Source: Rhodanobacter sp. B05 (GTDB lineage: Bacteria; Pseudomonadota; Gammaproteobacteria; Xanthomonadales; Rhodanobacteraceae). Taken from it: a stretch of DNA of 64,000 bases. The stretch spans positions 1 through 64,000 of the forward strand of contig NZ_MUNU01000015.1 of NCBI RefSeq assembly GCF_002001085.1, written 5' to 3'. Made by a program: the position numbers and the translations under genes. Below are positions 1-8,330 of this stretch, piece by piece. Position 1 is the first letter of the stretch, and the number at the start of each line of letters is the position of its first letter. The notes under the pieces were generated by a model. The model had not been told where the DNA came from, ran no database searches, and saw nothing but the letters and a program-made list of their open reading frames with translations.

Positions 1-124
1 ATTACGCAGGGACATGGATGTGGTTTCCTTCCACGGCATGAAATGGCACCTCGAGCAGGCTATGAACCAGCGTCGAGGTGTAACCCATGTCCTGGCACAC
101 TTGTTACCTATGTCTCCGGTCTAA
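1..124. mobile_element. possible insertion-element end remnant
   Basis: Two imperfect direct repeats sit side by side: GTAACCCATGTCCTGG (80-95) and GTTACCTATGTCTCCGG (103-119). Tandem motifs of this kind resemble what I recall from the ends of some IS21/IS481-type elements. A short plus-strand frame closes with a stop at 122-124 and could be the tail of a gene lying outside the window, but it carries no domain I recognise. The repeat is seen directly; the link to a mobile element is inference from memory. Confidence 0.25.
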
Positions 125-269
125 ACAACTCCGGGCATCCTGCCCTACGCCCTTCGGGCCAGCTTCGCTGTTCGTGCACGCTTCTGCGTGCACGTGGACA
201 AGCAAAAGAGAAGTGCCTCGCCCTCCGAAGGAGGGTGAAAGCTCTTGGCTTTGATGATGTGGGGACAGG
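125..269. other. intergenic DNA with a perfect hairpin
   Basis: No credible gene is seen here. A 9-bp perfect stem with a TTCT loop lies at 173-194 (CGTGCACGC / GCGTGCACG). It is not followed by a T run on either strand, so it does not look like an intrinsic terminator. Together with the palindromes at 270-298 and 381-400 it makes the first 454 bases a dense patch of small inverted repeats. Confidence 0.4.
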
Positions 270-298
270 CAGGAGCATCGCCCGCGAGCGGGCTCCTG
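270..298. repeat. REP-like palindrome (copy 1)
   Basis: The core CCCGCGAGCGGG (281-292) is flanked by AGGAGC and GCTCCT. The same unit recurs at 8234-8315 (a pair), 28735-28819 (a pair), 34745-34773 and, in part, 44819-44832, always outside genes. The form fits the REP class of short extragenic palindromes that are mobilised by RAYT transposases in gammaproteobacteria. No RAYT gene lies in this window. Confidence 0.75.
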
Positions 299-380
299 CG
301 AGTCGAAGATCATGAAGTGCGTCGGCTGCCGGCGCAGGGCGAAAGCTTTTCGCTCTGAGTGCCGGCGTGAGCAAAAATGG

Positions 381-400
381 ATGCCCGAGTTCGCGGGCAT
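381..400. repeat. short palindrome downstream of darP
   Basis: An imperfect palindrome with ATGCCCG and CGGGCAT arms around a 6-base loop lies about 55 bases beyond the darP stop. It lacks a T run and differs from the main REP unit. It could act in 3' end stability of the darP transcript or be a separate small repeat. Confidence 0.35.
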
Positions 401-454
401 GACGGCAAGGCGTGGTGGTGTTTGAGGTCGCCGAGTTGGCTGCCGCCAACCAGA

Positions 455-1006
455 TCAGCCCTCGGTCGACTCGCCCGCCTGCAGGTCCTTCAACAATTGA
501 AAGATCTCCCGATACGCCTTCGGCGGCTTGCCCGGCGTGTCCTTCTCGACGCGCGCCTGTCGCACCAGCGAACGCAGATGCTGCCGATCGACCTGCGGAT
601 GCTCGGCGATCAGTTCGGACAGGGCGGCCTCGTCCTCGGCGATCAGCCGATCGCGCATCGCTTCGAGGCGATGCATGGCGGCGGTTTCCTGGCGTTGCTT
701 CTCGCGGTTCTCGCCGAGTTCGGCACGCACCGCGGCGAAGTCCTCGTCACCGAAGCGGCGCATCACCTTGGCGAGGAAGGCGAGCTGGCGTTTCTTCGCG
801 CCGTGGGAGGTGGTGCGGCGGGTGATGTCGATCTCGCGGCGCACGTCTTCGGGCAGCGACAGCTTGGCCAGTCGGCTCGGCTGCAGGTCGACCAGTTGCT
901 GCGCCAGCACCAGGACGGCCAGCGCTTCGCGGCGCTGCTGGGTGCGGCTGGGGCCGTAGTCCTCGTCGTCGAGTTCGTGCTGGTTGCGGCTGCGGCTCGG
1001 GCTCAC
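455..1006 (-). CDS. darP: ribosome-associated protein DarP (YjgA, DUF615)
   Basis: This 183-residue protein is a full-length match to the DUF615/YjgA family, small basic helical proteins that bind assembling 50S subunits and help maturation of the peptidyl-transferase region. The N-terminal part is acidic and polar (residues 1-20, with DDEDYGPSRTQ). The rest is rich in Arg, Lys and Glu and predicted helical, with the family-like segment SLPEDVRREID near residue 50. It starts inside the last four bases of the upstream DUF1653 gene (ATGA overlap at 1003-1006), so the two are probably translationally coupled. I saw no terminator beyond the stop, only the palindrome at 381-400. Confidence 0.92.
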   Translation of the reverse strand: MSPSRSRNQHELDDEDYGPSRTQQRREALAVLVLAQQLVDLQPSRLAKLSLPEDVRREIDITRRTTSHGAKKRQLAFLAKVMRRFGDEDFAAVRAELGENREKQRQETAAMHRLEAMRDRLIAEDEAALSELIAEHPQVDRQHLRSLVRQARVEKDTPGKPPKAYREIFQLLKDLQAGESTEG

Positions 1007-1284
1007 GGTGTTCGATTCCAGGTGGGTGTTGCGTCAGCGGGTGCGGACGACGTGGCGCCGGATGCCTCGTCATCCGCCTGTTCCAGCGCGAAACGGGCGA
1101 TCGGCTCGCCGTCCAGTTCGATCGTTTCACAGAACATCGCCGCCGGGCGCACCCACAGGCCGTGTTCGCCGTAGAGCGCCTGATAGACCACCATCGGCTC
1201 CAGCGTCTCGCTGTGCCGCGCGGTGCCCAGCACGCGGTAGCGCTGGCCCTTGTAGTGACGATAGATGCCGGCGGTGGGTTGCAT
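1003..1284 (-). CDS. DUF1653 family protein
   Basis: This 93-residue protein matches the small DUF1653 family. It has the usual opening GIYRHYKGQRYRVLG, the middle segment ETLEPMVVYQALYGE and the end GLWVRPAAMFCETIELDG. Family members are single-domain beta-rich cytoplasmic proteins of unknown biochemical role. The last 20 residues are low in complexity (Ala, Thr, Pro, Asp) and probably disordered. It overlaps darP by four bases and is the first gene of that two-gene unit, divergent from pmbA. I assign the family with confidence and no function. Confidence 0.85.
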   Translation of the reverse strand: MQPTAGIYRHYKGQRYRVLGTARHSETLEPMVVYQALYGEHGLWVRPAAMFCETIELDGEPIARFALEQADDEASGATSSAPADATPTWNRTP

Positions 1285-1389
1285 GGGCGTGCTCCGCAGC
1301 TCTTTTCATTTCGCGGCCGCGCCCCCAGATCCGGAGCTCGCGGTCGCGAACCGCTTATTCTACCCGTCTAATCATCAGGAAAGCCCGAC

Positions 1390-2781
1390 GTGAGCAATGT
1401 TGTGATCAGCCAGGATCGCCCGCAGGACAGCACGCTGGATCGCAGCGAGGCCGATCTCGACCGGCTGGCCGAACTGGCCGAGGACGTGATCCGCCGCGCG
1501 CGCGCCGCCGGTGCCAGCCAGGCCGAGGTGGCCGCCAGCATCAACAGTGGGCTCAGCGTGAACGTGCGCCTGGGCGAGGTGGAGACGGTGGAGCACACCC
1601 GCGACCGCGGTTTCGGGCTCACCGTGTATTTCGGCCAGCGCAAGGGTTCGGCCAGCACTGCCGATCTGCACCCCGATTCGATCCAGGCCACGCTGGACCA
1701 GGCCTGCGCGATCGCGCGCTACACCGAGGCCGACCCGGCCGCGGGGCTGGCCGATGCGGCGCGCATGGCGACGTCCTTTCCCGACCTCGACCTGTGGCAT
1801 CCGTGGGAGATCGACACCGCGGGGGCGATCGAGCTGGGCATAGCGATCGAGGAGGCCGGTCGCGCGCATGCCGGCATCAGCAATTCCGACGGCGCCGGCG
1901 TGCAGGCCGGTCAGGGGCTGTCGGTGTATGCGAATTCGCATGGTTTCGTGGGGCGCGAGCGCGGCACCAACCACTCGTTGTCACTGGCCCTGATTGCCGG
2001 TGGCGAAGACGGCATGCAGCGCGACTACTGGTACGACAGCGTGCGCGCGGCGGGCGATTTCATCAGTGCGCAGACGCTCGGAGACAAGGCCGCCGAACGC
2101 ACGCTGGCGCGGCTGGGCGCGCGCAGCCTGTCGACGCGGCAGTGCCCGGTGCTGTTTGCGCCGGAGTTGGCGCGCGGGCTGATCGGCCATCTGCTCGGCG
2201 CCGTCAGCGGCGGCTCGCTGTATCGCCGCGCCAGCTTCCTGCTCGATCAGGTGGGCAAGCCGGTGATGCCGGCATGGCTGAACATCAACGAGCGGCCGCA
2301 CCTCGCCCGCGGGCAGGGTTCGGGCAACTTCGACGCCGAAGGCGTGGCGACGCGCGACAGCGCCCTGGTCGAAGCGGGCGTGCTGGCGCGCTACGTGCTG
2401 GGCAGCTATTCGGCGCGCAAGCTGGGGCTGGAATCGACCGGCAACGCCGGCGGCATCCACAACCTGCTGGTGGAGCCGGGCAGCGCCGACGGCGAGCGCT
2501 CCGGGTTCGACGGCATGCTGCAGCGCCTGGGCACCGGCCTGCTGCTGACCGAGGTGATGGGCCAGGGCGTGTCCACCGTCACCGGCGACTACTCGCGCGG
2601 TGCGGCGGGCTTCTGGGTGGAGAACGGCCGGATCGCGTTTCCGGTGGAAGGGATCACGATCGCCGCCAACCTGCGCGAGATGTTCGCCGGGATCGTCGCG
2701 GTCGGCACCGACGTCGACCCGCGTTCGCACATTCTCACCGGCTCGATCCTGCTGCAGCGGATGACCGTGGCGGGCGAGTAG
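1390..2781 (+). CDS. pmbA: metalloprotease-type protein PmbA/TldE
   Basis: This 463-residue protein is a full-length PmbA (TldE), about the usual 450 residues. PmbA pairs with TldD to form a heterodimeric protease used to mature microcin-like peptides, degrade the CcdA antitoxin and process other unfolded peptides. The catalytic zinc ligands are in TldD; PmbA lacks the HEXXH motif, and none is seen here. Recognisable parts are the N-terminal segment LGEVETVEHTRDRGFGLTVY (about 60-80) and the conserved C-terminal TGDYSRGAAGFWVENG near 400. No tldD is present in the window. The 105-base gap to the divergent DUF1653 gene should hold both promoters. Confidence 0.93.
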   Translation: MSNVVISQDRPQDSTLDRSEADLDRLAELAEDVIRRARAAGASQAEVAASINSGLSVNVRLGEVETVEHTRDRGFGLTVYFGQRKGSASTADLHPDSIQATLDQACAIARYTEADPAAGLADAARMATSFPDLDLWHPWEIDTAGAIELGIAIEEAGRAHAGISNSDGAGVQAGQGLSVYANSHGFVGRERGTNHSLSLALIAGGEDGMQRDYWYDSVRAAGDFISAQTLGDKAAERTLARLGARSLSTRQCPVLFAPELARGLIGHLLGAVSGGSLYRRASFLLDQVGKPVMPAWLNINERPHLARGQGSGNFDAEGVATRDSALVEAGVLARYVLGSYSARKLGLESTGNAGGIHNLLVEPGSADGERSGFDGMLQRLGTGLLLTEVMGQGVSTVTGDYSRGAAGFWVENGRIAFPVEGITIAANLREMFAGIVAVGTDVDPRSHILTGSILLQRMTVAGE

Positions 2782-2907
2782 GCCGCAGCGGCTTGCGTCT
2801 ATGCCGCAAGTTCACTCGGCAAGCCATGCCGATGCTTGCTAGGATCGACACACCGGCGATCGACCGGCGAACCGTTGACGCACGTTCCGACTTCGAAGGA
2901 GATGCGC

Positions 2908-3339
2908 ATGAGCGTTCCACCTGAATCCGTGACCCCGCCGCCGAACGAACCCATGGCAGGTGCCCCATCAGCCGAGGAGCGGCAATGGGCGATGTTCGCC
3001 CATCTGTCGGCGCTGCTGGGCGCGCTGCTCACCGGTGTCTGGGGCGGCGGCTGGGGCTGCTTCATCGGCCCGCTGGTGATCTGGCTGGTCAAGAAGGACA
3101 CGATGCCGTTCGTCAACGACCAGGGCAAGGAAGCGCTGAACTTCAACATCACAGTGGCGATCGCGTTCGTGGTGCTGTTCCTGTTGTCGGTGATGACCTT
3201 CGGCATTGGCCTGATCATCGCGATCCCGCTGTGGATCATCATCGGCATCAGCTGGCTGGTGTTCACCATCATCGCGGCGATCAAGGCGAACGAGGGCGTG
3301 CTGTACCGCTACCCGTTCACCCTGCGGCTGATCAAGTAG
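2908..3339 (+). CDS. DUF4870/Tic20-like small membrane protein
   Basis: This is a 143-residue membrane protein. A polar Pro/Glu-rich N-terminus (1-25) leads into the family segment WAMFAHLSALLGALLTG, a conserved central piece (VIWLVKKDTMPFVNDQGKEA) and two long hydrophobic stretches near 80-130. This matches the DUF4870 family of three- to four-helix inner-membrane proteins of unknown function. An in-frame ATG also lies at 2902, but GAAGGAG (2895-2901) is six bases from the ATG at 2908 and touches the one at 2902, so 2908 is preferred. It is transcribed alone and ends at a hairpin (3361-3394). Confidence 0.82.
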   Translation: MSVPPESVTPPPNEPMAGAPSAEERQWAMFAHLSALLGALLTGVWGGGWGCFIGPLVIWLVKKDTMPFVNDQGKEALNFNITVAIAFVVLFLLSVMTFGIGLIIAIPLWIIIGISWLVFTIIAAIKANEGVLYRYPFTLRLIK

Positions 3340-3360
3340 CGGCGCCGGCCGGGATGGCGA

Positions 3361-3394
3361 CAGGGCGACGGCCACGGCGGCCGTCGTCCTGTTT
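3361..3394 (+). terminator. intrinsic terminator between convergent genes
   Basis: An 8-bp perfect stem (CGACGGCC / GGCCGTCG, loop ACGGC) is extended outward by CAGG/CCTG pairing and followed by TTT. It lies 22 bases after the DUF4870 stop and just before the end of ispA on the other strand, so it is placed to separate the two convergent units. The short T run keeps confidence moderate. Confidence 0.55.
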
Positions 3395-3402
3395 CAGCCA
3401 GC

Positions 3403-4311
3403 TCAGCTGCGACGGTTGGCCGAATAGCGGGCCAGCTCGCGCAGCAATCCGGCGCGTGCGTCCCATGGCGCGAGCGCGTCCAGCGCGGCGTCGGTCAGTT
3501 CGGCGAGCCGTGCGCGCGAGGCATCGAGCCCGATGATCGACGGGAAGGTGGGTTTGGACGCGGCGGCATCCTTGCCGGACGTCTTGCCGATCACCGCCGA
3601 TTCGCCTTCCACGTCGAGGATGTCGTCGCGCACCTGGAAGGCCAGCCCCACGGCGCTGGCGTAGTCGTCGAGCGCCTTGAGCCGGCCATCGCCGGCACCC
3701 GCGGCGAGCGCGCCGAGTTGCACCGACGCACGGATCAGCGCGCCGGTCTTGCACGCATGCATGTGTTCCAGTTCGAGCAGGCTCAGCGGGCGCCCCACCG
3801 CGGCCAGATCCAGCGCCTGGCCGCCGGCCATGCCTTCGGCGCCGCAGGCGCGGCCCAGCGTGTGCAGCATCGCGATGCGCACGGCCGGTGCCACGGTACC
3901 GGCGCCATCATCGGCGAGCAGCTCGAACGCCAGCGCCTGCAGCGCGTCGCCGGCGAGTATCGCCATCGCCTCGCCGAACTGGACATGGCAGGTGGGCCGG
4001 CCGCGGCGCAGCGCGTCGTCGTCCATCGCGGGCAGGTCGTCGTGCACCAGCGAGTAGGCGTGGATCAGCTCCACCGCGCAGGCTGCCGCATCCAGCGCCG
4101 GGCCATCCTCGCCCAGCGCGTGCGCAGCGGCATAGACCAGCAGCGGACGCAGCCGCTTGCCGCCGCCGAGCACGGCGTAGCGCATGGCCAGATGCAGTTC
4201 GGCGGGGGAGTGATCGGCCGATGGCAGGCAATGTTCCAGCGCCTGTTCGGCACGCCGGATCAGTGACTGCAGGGCAGGGCCAAGCTCGGCGGACTCAGAG
4301 TTCGGGTTCAA
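3403..4311 (-). CDS. ispA: farnesyl diphosphate synthase
   Basis: This 302-residue trans-prenyl diphosphate synthase condenses dimethylallyl or geranyl diphosphate with isopentenyl diphosphate to give C15 farnesyl diphosphate, the precursor used by UppS and for quinone side chains. Residues seen: [10 protein letters not shown] at 49-58, the first Asp-rich motif DDLPAMDD at 91-98, and the second, DDILD, at 229-233. The length fits IspA (about 299). It overlaps the end of xseB by 17 bases, as in many gammaproteobacteria where xseB-ispA form a unit. dxs, often next in that cluster, is absent here. Other short-chain synthases share these motifs, but the xseB linkage favours IspA. Confidence 0.92.
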   Translation of the reverse strand: MNPNSESAELGPALQSLIRRAEQALEHCLPSADHSPAELHLAMRYAVLGGGKRLRPLLVYAAAHALGEDGPALDAAACAVELIHAYSLVHDDLPAMDDDALRRGRPTCHVQFGEAMAILAGDALQALAFELLADDGAGTVAPAVRIAMLHTLGRACGAEGMAGGQALDLAAVGRPLSLLELEHMHACKTGALIRASVQLGALAAGAGDGRLKALDDYASAVGLAFQVRDDILDVEGESAVIGKTSGKDAAASKPTFPSIIGLDASRARLAELTDAALDALAPWDARAGLLRELARYSANRRS

Positions 4312-4552
4312 ACGGTTCGGCGCTGTCGGGGGCTTCGGGGTCGAGCAGCAGCCGCACGCGCAGTTCGGCCTGTTGCAGCGATTGCTGGCAGTGGCGGAAC
4401 AGGCCGATGCCGCGCTCGAACGAGGCGAGCGATTCGTCGAGGCTCAGCTCGCCGCCTTCCATCTTCGCGACCAGTTGTTCCAGCTCGTCGAGGGAGTGTT
4501 CGAAGTCGGCGGCGGGGGCGGTTGCGGCGGGTGCGGGAGCGGTCTTGGCCAT
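4295..4552 (-). CDS. xseB: exodeoxyribonuclease VII small subunit
   Basis: This 85-residue protein is the small subunit of exonuclease VII, which with several copies bound to XseA degrades single-stranded DNA. The core [20 protein letters not shown] and [17 protein letters not shown] are typical. The first 15 residues are an Ala/Pro tail and the last 15 are acidic. It overlaps ispA by 17 bases and begins that unit. xseA is not in the window. The 75 bases between it and the end of tilS show no clear terminator. Confidence 0.92.
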   Translation of the reverse strand: MAKTAPAPAATAPAADFEHSLDELEQLVAKMEGGELSLDESLASFERGIGLFRHCQQSLQQAELRVRLLLDPEAPDSAEPFEPEL

Positions 4553-4627
4553 GGGCCGCCAAGCTAGCGCAGCGGACGTCCGGAATCAATCCGCGGGGTC
4601 GGCCAATCGTGGTTGGCTTGATCTGGA

Positions 4628-5929
4628 TCAGCGCCCCGGTCGCCAGCGTGCTCGCGCGCCGGCCAGCTCGAACATGGCTGCGCCGCGTGCGCTGGCCCAG
4701 CGATCGGCCACCGCCACCAGTTCATGGTCGAGATACAGCAAGGGGCAGGCATGGCGTTGCCACGGCGGCAGTTGCGCCTGCTGGAACAGGTCGCGCAGTT
4801 CGCGGGTGTGCGCGTCGCCGGCCGGCTTGATGCACTCGCCGCCGCGGCGCAGGCGCACCTGCAGCGGCGCGGCGAGGCGCGTGCCCGGGTTGTCCAGCGT
4901 CAATTCGCCGCCATCGGGCAGGGGCAGCGGTTCGCCGTGCCACGCGTGCTGCCAGTCGTTGGGCAGTGGCGGTCGGGCCGGGAGTGCCCACAGGCGCTGC
5001 TTCCAGATGTGCAATTCGACGCCCGCCCAGCGGATGCACGGCAGCTGGCCCGCGCGTGCGTCGCACTGCCGTTCGATCTGCCGTCGCTGCGCGGTGGTCG
5101 GCGCTGGCAGCCCGCGCGCGTGCAGCCAGTGGTCGAGCAACGGCTCGCGCAATGCAGGCATCAGCGCCAGCCAGCCACGCGCGTCCAGGCTGCTGCTGGC
5201 GGCATCGTGCAAGGCGTCGAAGGCGAGCAGCCATTGCTTGCACAGTGCATCGGCGGCGGCTCGGCTGAGGGTGGCGCTGTGCAGGATCGAGTCCGTCGCC
5301 TGCGGCCAGTGCGAGTGCAAGCGCGGCAGGATCTCGTGGCGCAGGTGATTGCGCGCCAGCCGGGTGTCGGCGTTGGAAGGGTCGTCGATGGCATCGAGCC
5401 GGTGCCTGTCCACGTAGTCGCGCAGGTGCTGCCGCGCGAGATCGAGCACGGGCCGCCACAGCTGGCCACGGCCGAACGGGCGCAGTGCACGCATGCCGCC
5501 TAGCCCATCCGGGCCGGCGCCACGCAGCAGCTTCAGCAACACGGTCTCGACCTGGTCGTCGCGGTGATGGGCGAACAGCAGGTATTCGCCCGCGTGCAAC
5601 TGCTCGACCAGGGCGGCGTGGCGCGCATCGCGTGCGGCGGCTTCCAGCCCCTTGCCGCCGCCTTGCGCCACCTGCACGCGCAGCAGCGTGCACGCCACGT
5701 CGAGGGCGTCGCAGAAGTGGCGGCAATGTTCGGCCCATGCGGCGCTGTCGGCATGCAGGCCGTGATCGACATGCAGCGCACGCAGGCCGCGCGCGCGCGC
5801 TTCGGGAAGTTGCGCCAGCGCATGCAGCAGGGCAGTGGAATCGGGGCCGCCGCTGAACGCCACCGCCAGCGGCGCCGGCGGCATGCTCGCCAGCGCGGCG
5901 TCCAGATGGTGCTGCAGCGGGTCGTTCAC
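4628..5929 (-). CDS. tilS: tRNA(Ile)-lysidine synthase
   Basis: This 433-residue enzyme ligates lysine to C34 of tRNA-Ile(CAU), changing its identity from Met to Ile decoding. The PP-loop motif SGGPDS is at residues 26-31, followed by HVDHGLHADSAAW and HHRDDQVET typical of TilS; the C-terminal substrate-binding part is present, and the length matches the family (about 430). The proper start is a GTG at 5927-5929 that overlaps the stop of the upstream NYN gene by four bases (GTGA). The same frame stays open far upstream through accA, but that part is only GC-rich read-through. It forms an accA-NYN-tilS run. Confidence 0.93.
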   Translation of the reverse strand: MNDPLQHHLDAALASMPPAPLAVAFSGGPDSTALLHALAQLPEARARGLRALHVDHGLHADSAAWAEHCRHFCDALDVACTLLRVQVAQGGGKGLEAAARDARHAALVEQLHAGEYLLFAHHRDDQVETVLLKLLRGAGPDGLGGMRALRPFGRGQLWRPVLDLARQHLRDYVDRHRLDAIDDPSNADTRLARNHLRHEILPRLHSHWPQATDSILHSATLSRAAADALCKQWLLAFDALHDAASSSLDARGWLALMPALREPLLDHWLHARGLPAPTTAQRRQIERQCDARAGQLPCIRWAGVELHIWKQRLWALPARPPLPNDWQHAWHGEPLPLPDGGELTLDNPGTRLAAPLQVRLRRGGECIKPAGDAHTRELRDLFQQAQLPPWQRHACPLLYLDHELVAVADRWASARGAAMFELAGARARWRPGR

Positions 5930-6660
5930 TTCCCGCCGCTGCGGGGGCGCACGTACAGGTGCTTGCCGTTGCCGATCTGGCGCTCGTCGGTCTCGAACAG
6001 GCCGATGCCGTTGATCAGGCCGCTGAGCTTGGCGTAACCGTAATTGCGCGGGTCGAAGTCGGGCGACTGCTTGTTGATGATGCTGCCCACGGCGCCCAGG
6101 CCGGCCCAACCGGAGTCGTCGGAAGCGGCCTCGATCGCGTTGCGCAGCAGGTTCATCAGCTGGCTGTCGCCGCGCAACTCCTTCGCGCTGCGCCGCTTCA
6201 CGCCGGCGCTGGGCTCGGCTTCGGTGGCCTGCACCAGTACCTCGGTATAGATGAATTTGTCGCAGGCGGTGCGGAACGGTTCGGGCGTCTTCTTCTCGCC
6301 GAAGCCGTAGACGGTCTGGCCGGACTCGCGGATGCGCGAGGCGAGCCGGGTGAAGTCGCTGTCGCTGGAGACGATGCAGAAGCCGTCGAAGCGCGCCGAG
6401 TAGAGCAGGTCCATCGCGTCGATGATCATCGCCGAGTCGGTGGCGTTCTTGCCTACCGTGTAGCGGAACTGCTGGATCGGCTGGATCGAGTGGCGCAGCA
6501 GCACATCCTTCCAGCCGTTGAGGTCGGGCTTGGTCCAGTCGCCGTAGATGCGCTTGACGTGCGCCGTGCCGTACTTGGCCACCTCGGCCATCAGCCCTTC
6601 CACGATCGCCGGGCGGGCGTTGTCGGCGTCGATCAGAACGGCAAGCTTGTCGTGGGCCAT
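5926..6660 (-). CDS. NYN-domain ribonuclease-like protein with C-terminal LOTUS domain
   Basis: This 244-residue protein has an N-terminal NYN (PIN-like) fold: VLIDADN at 8-14 with acidic residues D11 and D13, then KNATDSAMIIDAMDLLYS and CIVSSDSDFTRLASRIRE, which supply the other acidic metal-binding positions. The C-terminal 75 residues (about 165-240, with LRNAIEAASDDSGWAGLGAVG and NYGYAKLSGLI) look like an OST-HTH/LOTUS RNA-binding domain. The pairing predicts a metal-dependent endoribonuclease guided by the LOTUS module; the bacterial family (LabA/DUF88 group) is mostly uncharacterised. It sits between accA and tilS and overlaps the tilS start. The target RNA is unknown. Confidence 0.85.
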   Translation of the reverse strand: MAHDKLAVLIDADNARPAIVEGLMAEVAKYGTAHVKRIYGDWTKPDLNGWKDVLLRHSIQPIQQFRYTVGKNATDSAMIIDAMDLLYSARFDGFCIVSSDSDFTRLASRIRESGQTVYGFGEKKTPEPFRTACDKFIYTEVLVQATEAEPSAGVKRRSAKELRGDSQLMNLLRNAIEAASDDSGWAGLGAVGSIINKQSPDFDPRNYGYAKLSGLINGIGLFETDERQIGNGKHLYVRPRSGGK

Positions 6661-6738
6661 GGCGGGTTCCGGCAGCGTTGGGAAGATGCCGATGGTAGCG
6701 CCAAGTGCAGGGTCGCCGCGGTGCAGGCGGGGCCTTGC

Positions 6739-7695
6739 TTATTCCTGATACGCGCCGTAGCTGCGCAGGCGCTTGTAGCGCTGTTCGAGCAGGTCGGGCA
6801 GCGGCATCGCTTCCAGCTCGTCGAGCTGGTTCAGCAGCACGGCCTTCAGGCGGATGGCCATCGAACGCGGGTTGCGGTGGGCGCCGCCGAGCGGCTCGCG
6901 TACCAGCTTGTCGATCAGGCCCAGTTCGAGCAGGCGCGGGGCAGTCATGCCCAAGGCCTCGGCAGCGTCTTTCACCTTGTCCGGACTCTTCCACAGGATC
7001 GAGGCGCAGCCCTCCGGCGAGATCACCGAATAGGTGGAGTACTGCAGCATGTTGGTACGGTCGCCGACGCCGATCGCCAGCGCACCGCCGGAGCCGCCTT
7101 CGCCGATCACGGTGCACACGATCGGCACCTTCAGTTCGGCCATCTCCAGCAGGTTGCGCGCGATCGCCTCGCTCTGGCCGCGTTCCTCGGCACCGACGCC
7201 GGGATAGGCGCCGGGGGTGTCGATCAGGGTCAGCAGCGGCAGCTCGAAGCGTTCGGCCATCTTCATCAGGCGCAGCGCCTTGCGGTAGCCCTCCGGGCGC
7301 GGCATGCCGAAGTTGCGGCGCACCTTGTCCTTGGTGTTGCGGCCCTTCTGGTGGCCGATGATCACCACCGGCCGGCCGTTGATGCGGCCGAGACCACCGA
7401 CGATGGCGGCGTCTTCGGCATACATGCGGTCGCCGGCCAGCTCGTGGAATTCCTCGCAGATCACCCCGATGTAGTCGAGCGTGTACGGCCGCGCCGGATG
7501 GCGCGAGAGCTGGGTGGTTTGCCAGGAATTGAGGTTGCGGAAGATGTCGGCGGTCTTCACCTTCACCTTCTGGCGCAGGCGGCCCACTTCCTCGTCGATA
7601 TTGAACGCCTGGCCGGCGCCGGCATGACGAAGCTCTTCGATCTTCGCATCCAGTTCGGCGATGGGTTGTTCGAAATCGAGGAAGTTTGGGTTCAT
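6739..7695 (-). CDS. accA: acetyl-CoA carboxylase carboxyltransferase subunit alpha
   Basis: This 318-residue protein is the alpha subunit of the carboxyltransferase half of acetyl-CoA carboxylase, which forms malonyl-CoA for fatty-acid synthesis. The start [20 protein letters not shown] is the family's usual start; an upstream open stretch is not conserved and is rejected. Typical pieces are [40 protein letters not shown] and [17 protein letters not shown], which forms the oxyanion and CoA-binding loop. Length equals that of the E. coli protein (319). Its neighbourhood with dnaE matches E. coli, although here a divergent HNH gene and a REP pair separate the two. Confidence 0.97.
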   Translation of the reverse strand: MNPNFLDFEQPIAELDAKIEELRHAGAGQAFNIDEEVGRLRQKVKVKTADIFRNLNSWQTTQLSRHPARPYTLDYIGVICEEFHELAGDRMYAEDAAIVGGLGRINGRPVVIIGHQKGRNTKDKVRRNFGMPRPEGYRKALRLMKMAERFELPLLTLIDTPGAYPGVGAEERGQSEAIARNLLEMAELKVPIVCTVIGEGGSGGALAIGVGDRTNMLQYSTYSVISPEGCASILWKSPDKVKDAAEALGMTAPRLLELGLIDKLVREPLGGAHRNPRSMAIRLKAVLLNQLDELEAMPLPDLLEQRYKRLRSYGAYQE

Positions 7696-7856
7696 TCGCG
7701 GCATTTCGTGGCACAGAAGCGCGTCAGTATACCGTCCTGCGGCAAAACGCGAGAACGGCGCCGTATGGCTGTGACGGACTCGACATCCGGCTGGGTGGGG
7801 CGCTCCGGTTGCGCTATCTTGCACGCCATCCGGCCCCGCTGCCCACGGAATCGACC

Positions 7857-8234
7857 ATGCCTGCCACACCGCCCATCGACAACGCCAAACTCGACCGTAT
7901 CGTGGCCGAGGCGCGGCGCAATGCCGAGCAGCGCGAACTGGGTTATCGCGAGCGGGCGTTGAAGATGTACCCGTGGGTGTGTGGCCGCTGCGCGCGCGAG
8001 TTCACCCGCGCGAATCTGCAGGAACTGACCGTGCACCACCGCAACCACGATCACGACTTCAATCCGCCCGATGGCAGCAACTGGGAGTTGCTGTGCGTGT
8101 ACTGCCACGACAACGAGCACTCGCGGCATATCGATCATGTGCGCGGCGGGGTGATGGCGGTGGAAGAAGCGCCGCCGGCCACCGGCAATCCGTTTGCGGA
8201 TCTGAAGGCGATGATGGAGCGCGGTAAACGGTAG
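7857..8234 (+). CDS. HNH nuclease family protein (YajD-like)
   Basis: This 125-residue protein matches the YajD group of small HNH proteins. Two Cys pairs, CGRC (around residue 40) and CVYC (near 82), surround the HNH core [20 protein letters not shown] and CHDNEHSRH, giving a zinc-stabilised beta-beta-alpha metal fold. The opening [14 protein letters not shown] is family-like. Family members are presumed DNA endonucleases, but no target or pathway is established. It is transcribed against its neighbours accA and dnaE, and the REP pair begins at its stop codon. The start at 7857 is the first in-frame ATG of the conserved part. Confidence 0.85.
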   Translation: MPATPPIDNAKLDRIVAEARRNAEQRELGYRERALKMYPWVCGRCAREFTRANLQELTVHHRNHDHDFNPPDGSNWELLCVYCHDNEHSRHIDHVRGGVMAVEEAPPATGNPFADLKAMMERGKR

Positions 8235-8315
8235 AAGCCCGCTCGCGGGCGATGCTCCTGCCCTGATGCACGACGAAGGTCAAATCAAAAGCATCGCCCG
8301 CGAGCGGGCTCCTAC
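8234..8315. repeat. REP pair in inverted arrangement (BIME-like)
   Basis: Two REP units face each other: GAAGCCCGCTCGCGGGCGATG (from 8234; left copy) and GCATCGCCCGCGAGCGGGCT (8291-8310, right copy), separated by a 30-base linker containing CTGATGCACGACGAAGGTC and AAATCAA. The linker is nearly the same as that in the pair at 28735-28819. The pair fills the space between the convergent HNH gene and dnaE and touches the TAG stop of the former, so it may act as the transcript end for both. Confidence 0.8.
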
Positions 8316-8330
8316 GTGGGGCGTGTGGCT

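Noticed and set aside
984..2924. Long plus-strand frame overlapping pmbA
   Set aside because: Arg/Gly-rich out-of-frame reading of pmbA; pmbA itself is a full family match.
5930..7714. Apparent fusion of an upstream 590-codon frame to tilS
   Set aside because: The upstream part is accA and the NYN gene read out of frame; tilS has a normal GTG start overlapping the NYN stop.
7696..7869. Longer accA start
   Set aside because: The extra residues are not family-like, and the family start [20 protein letters not shown] is at 7695.
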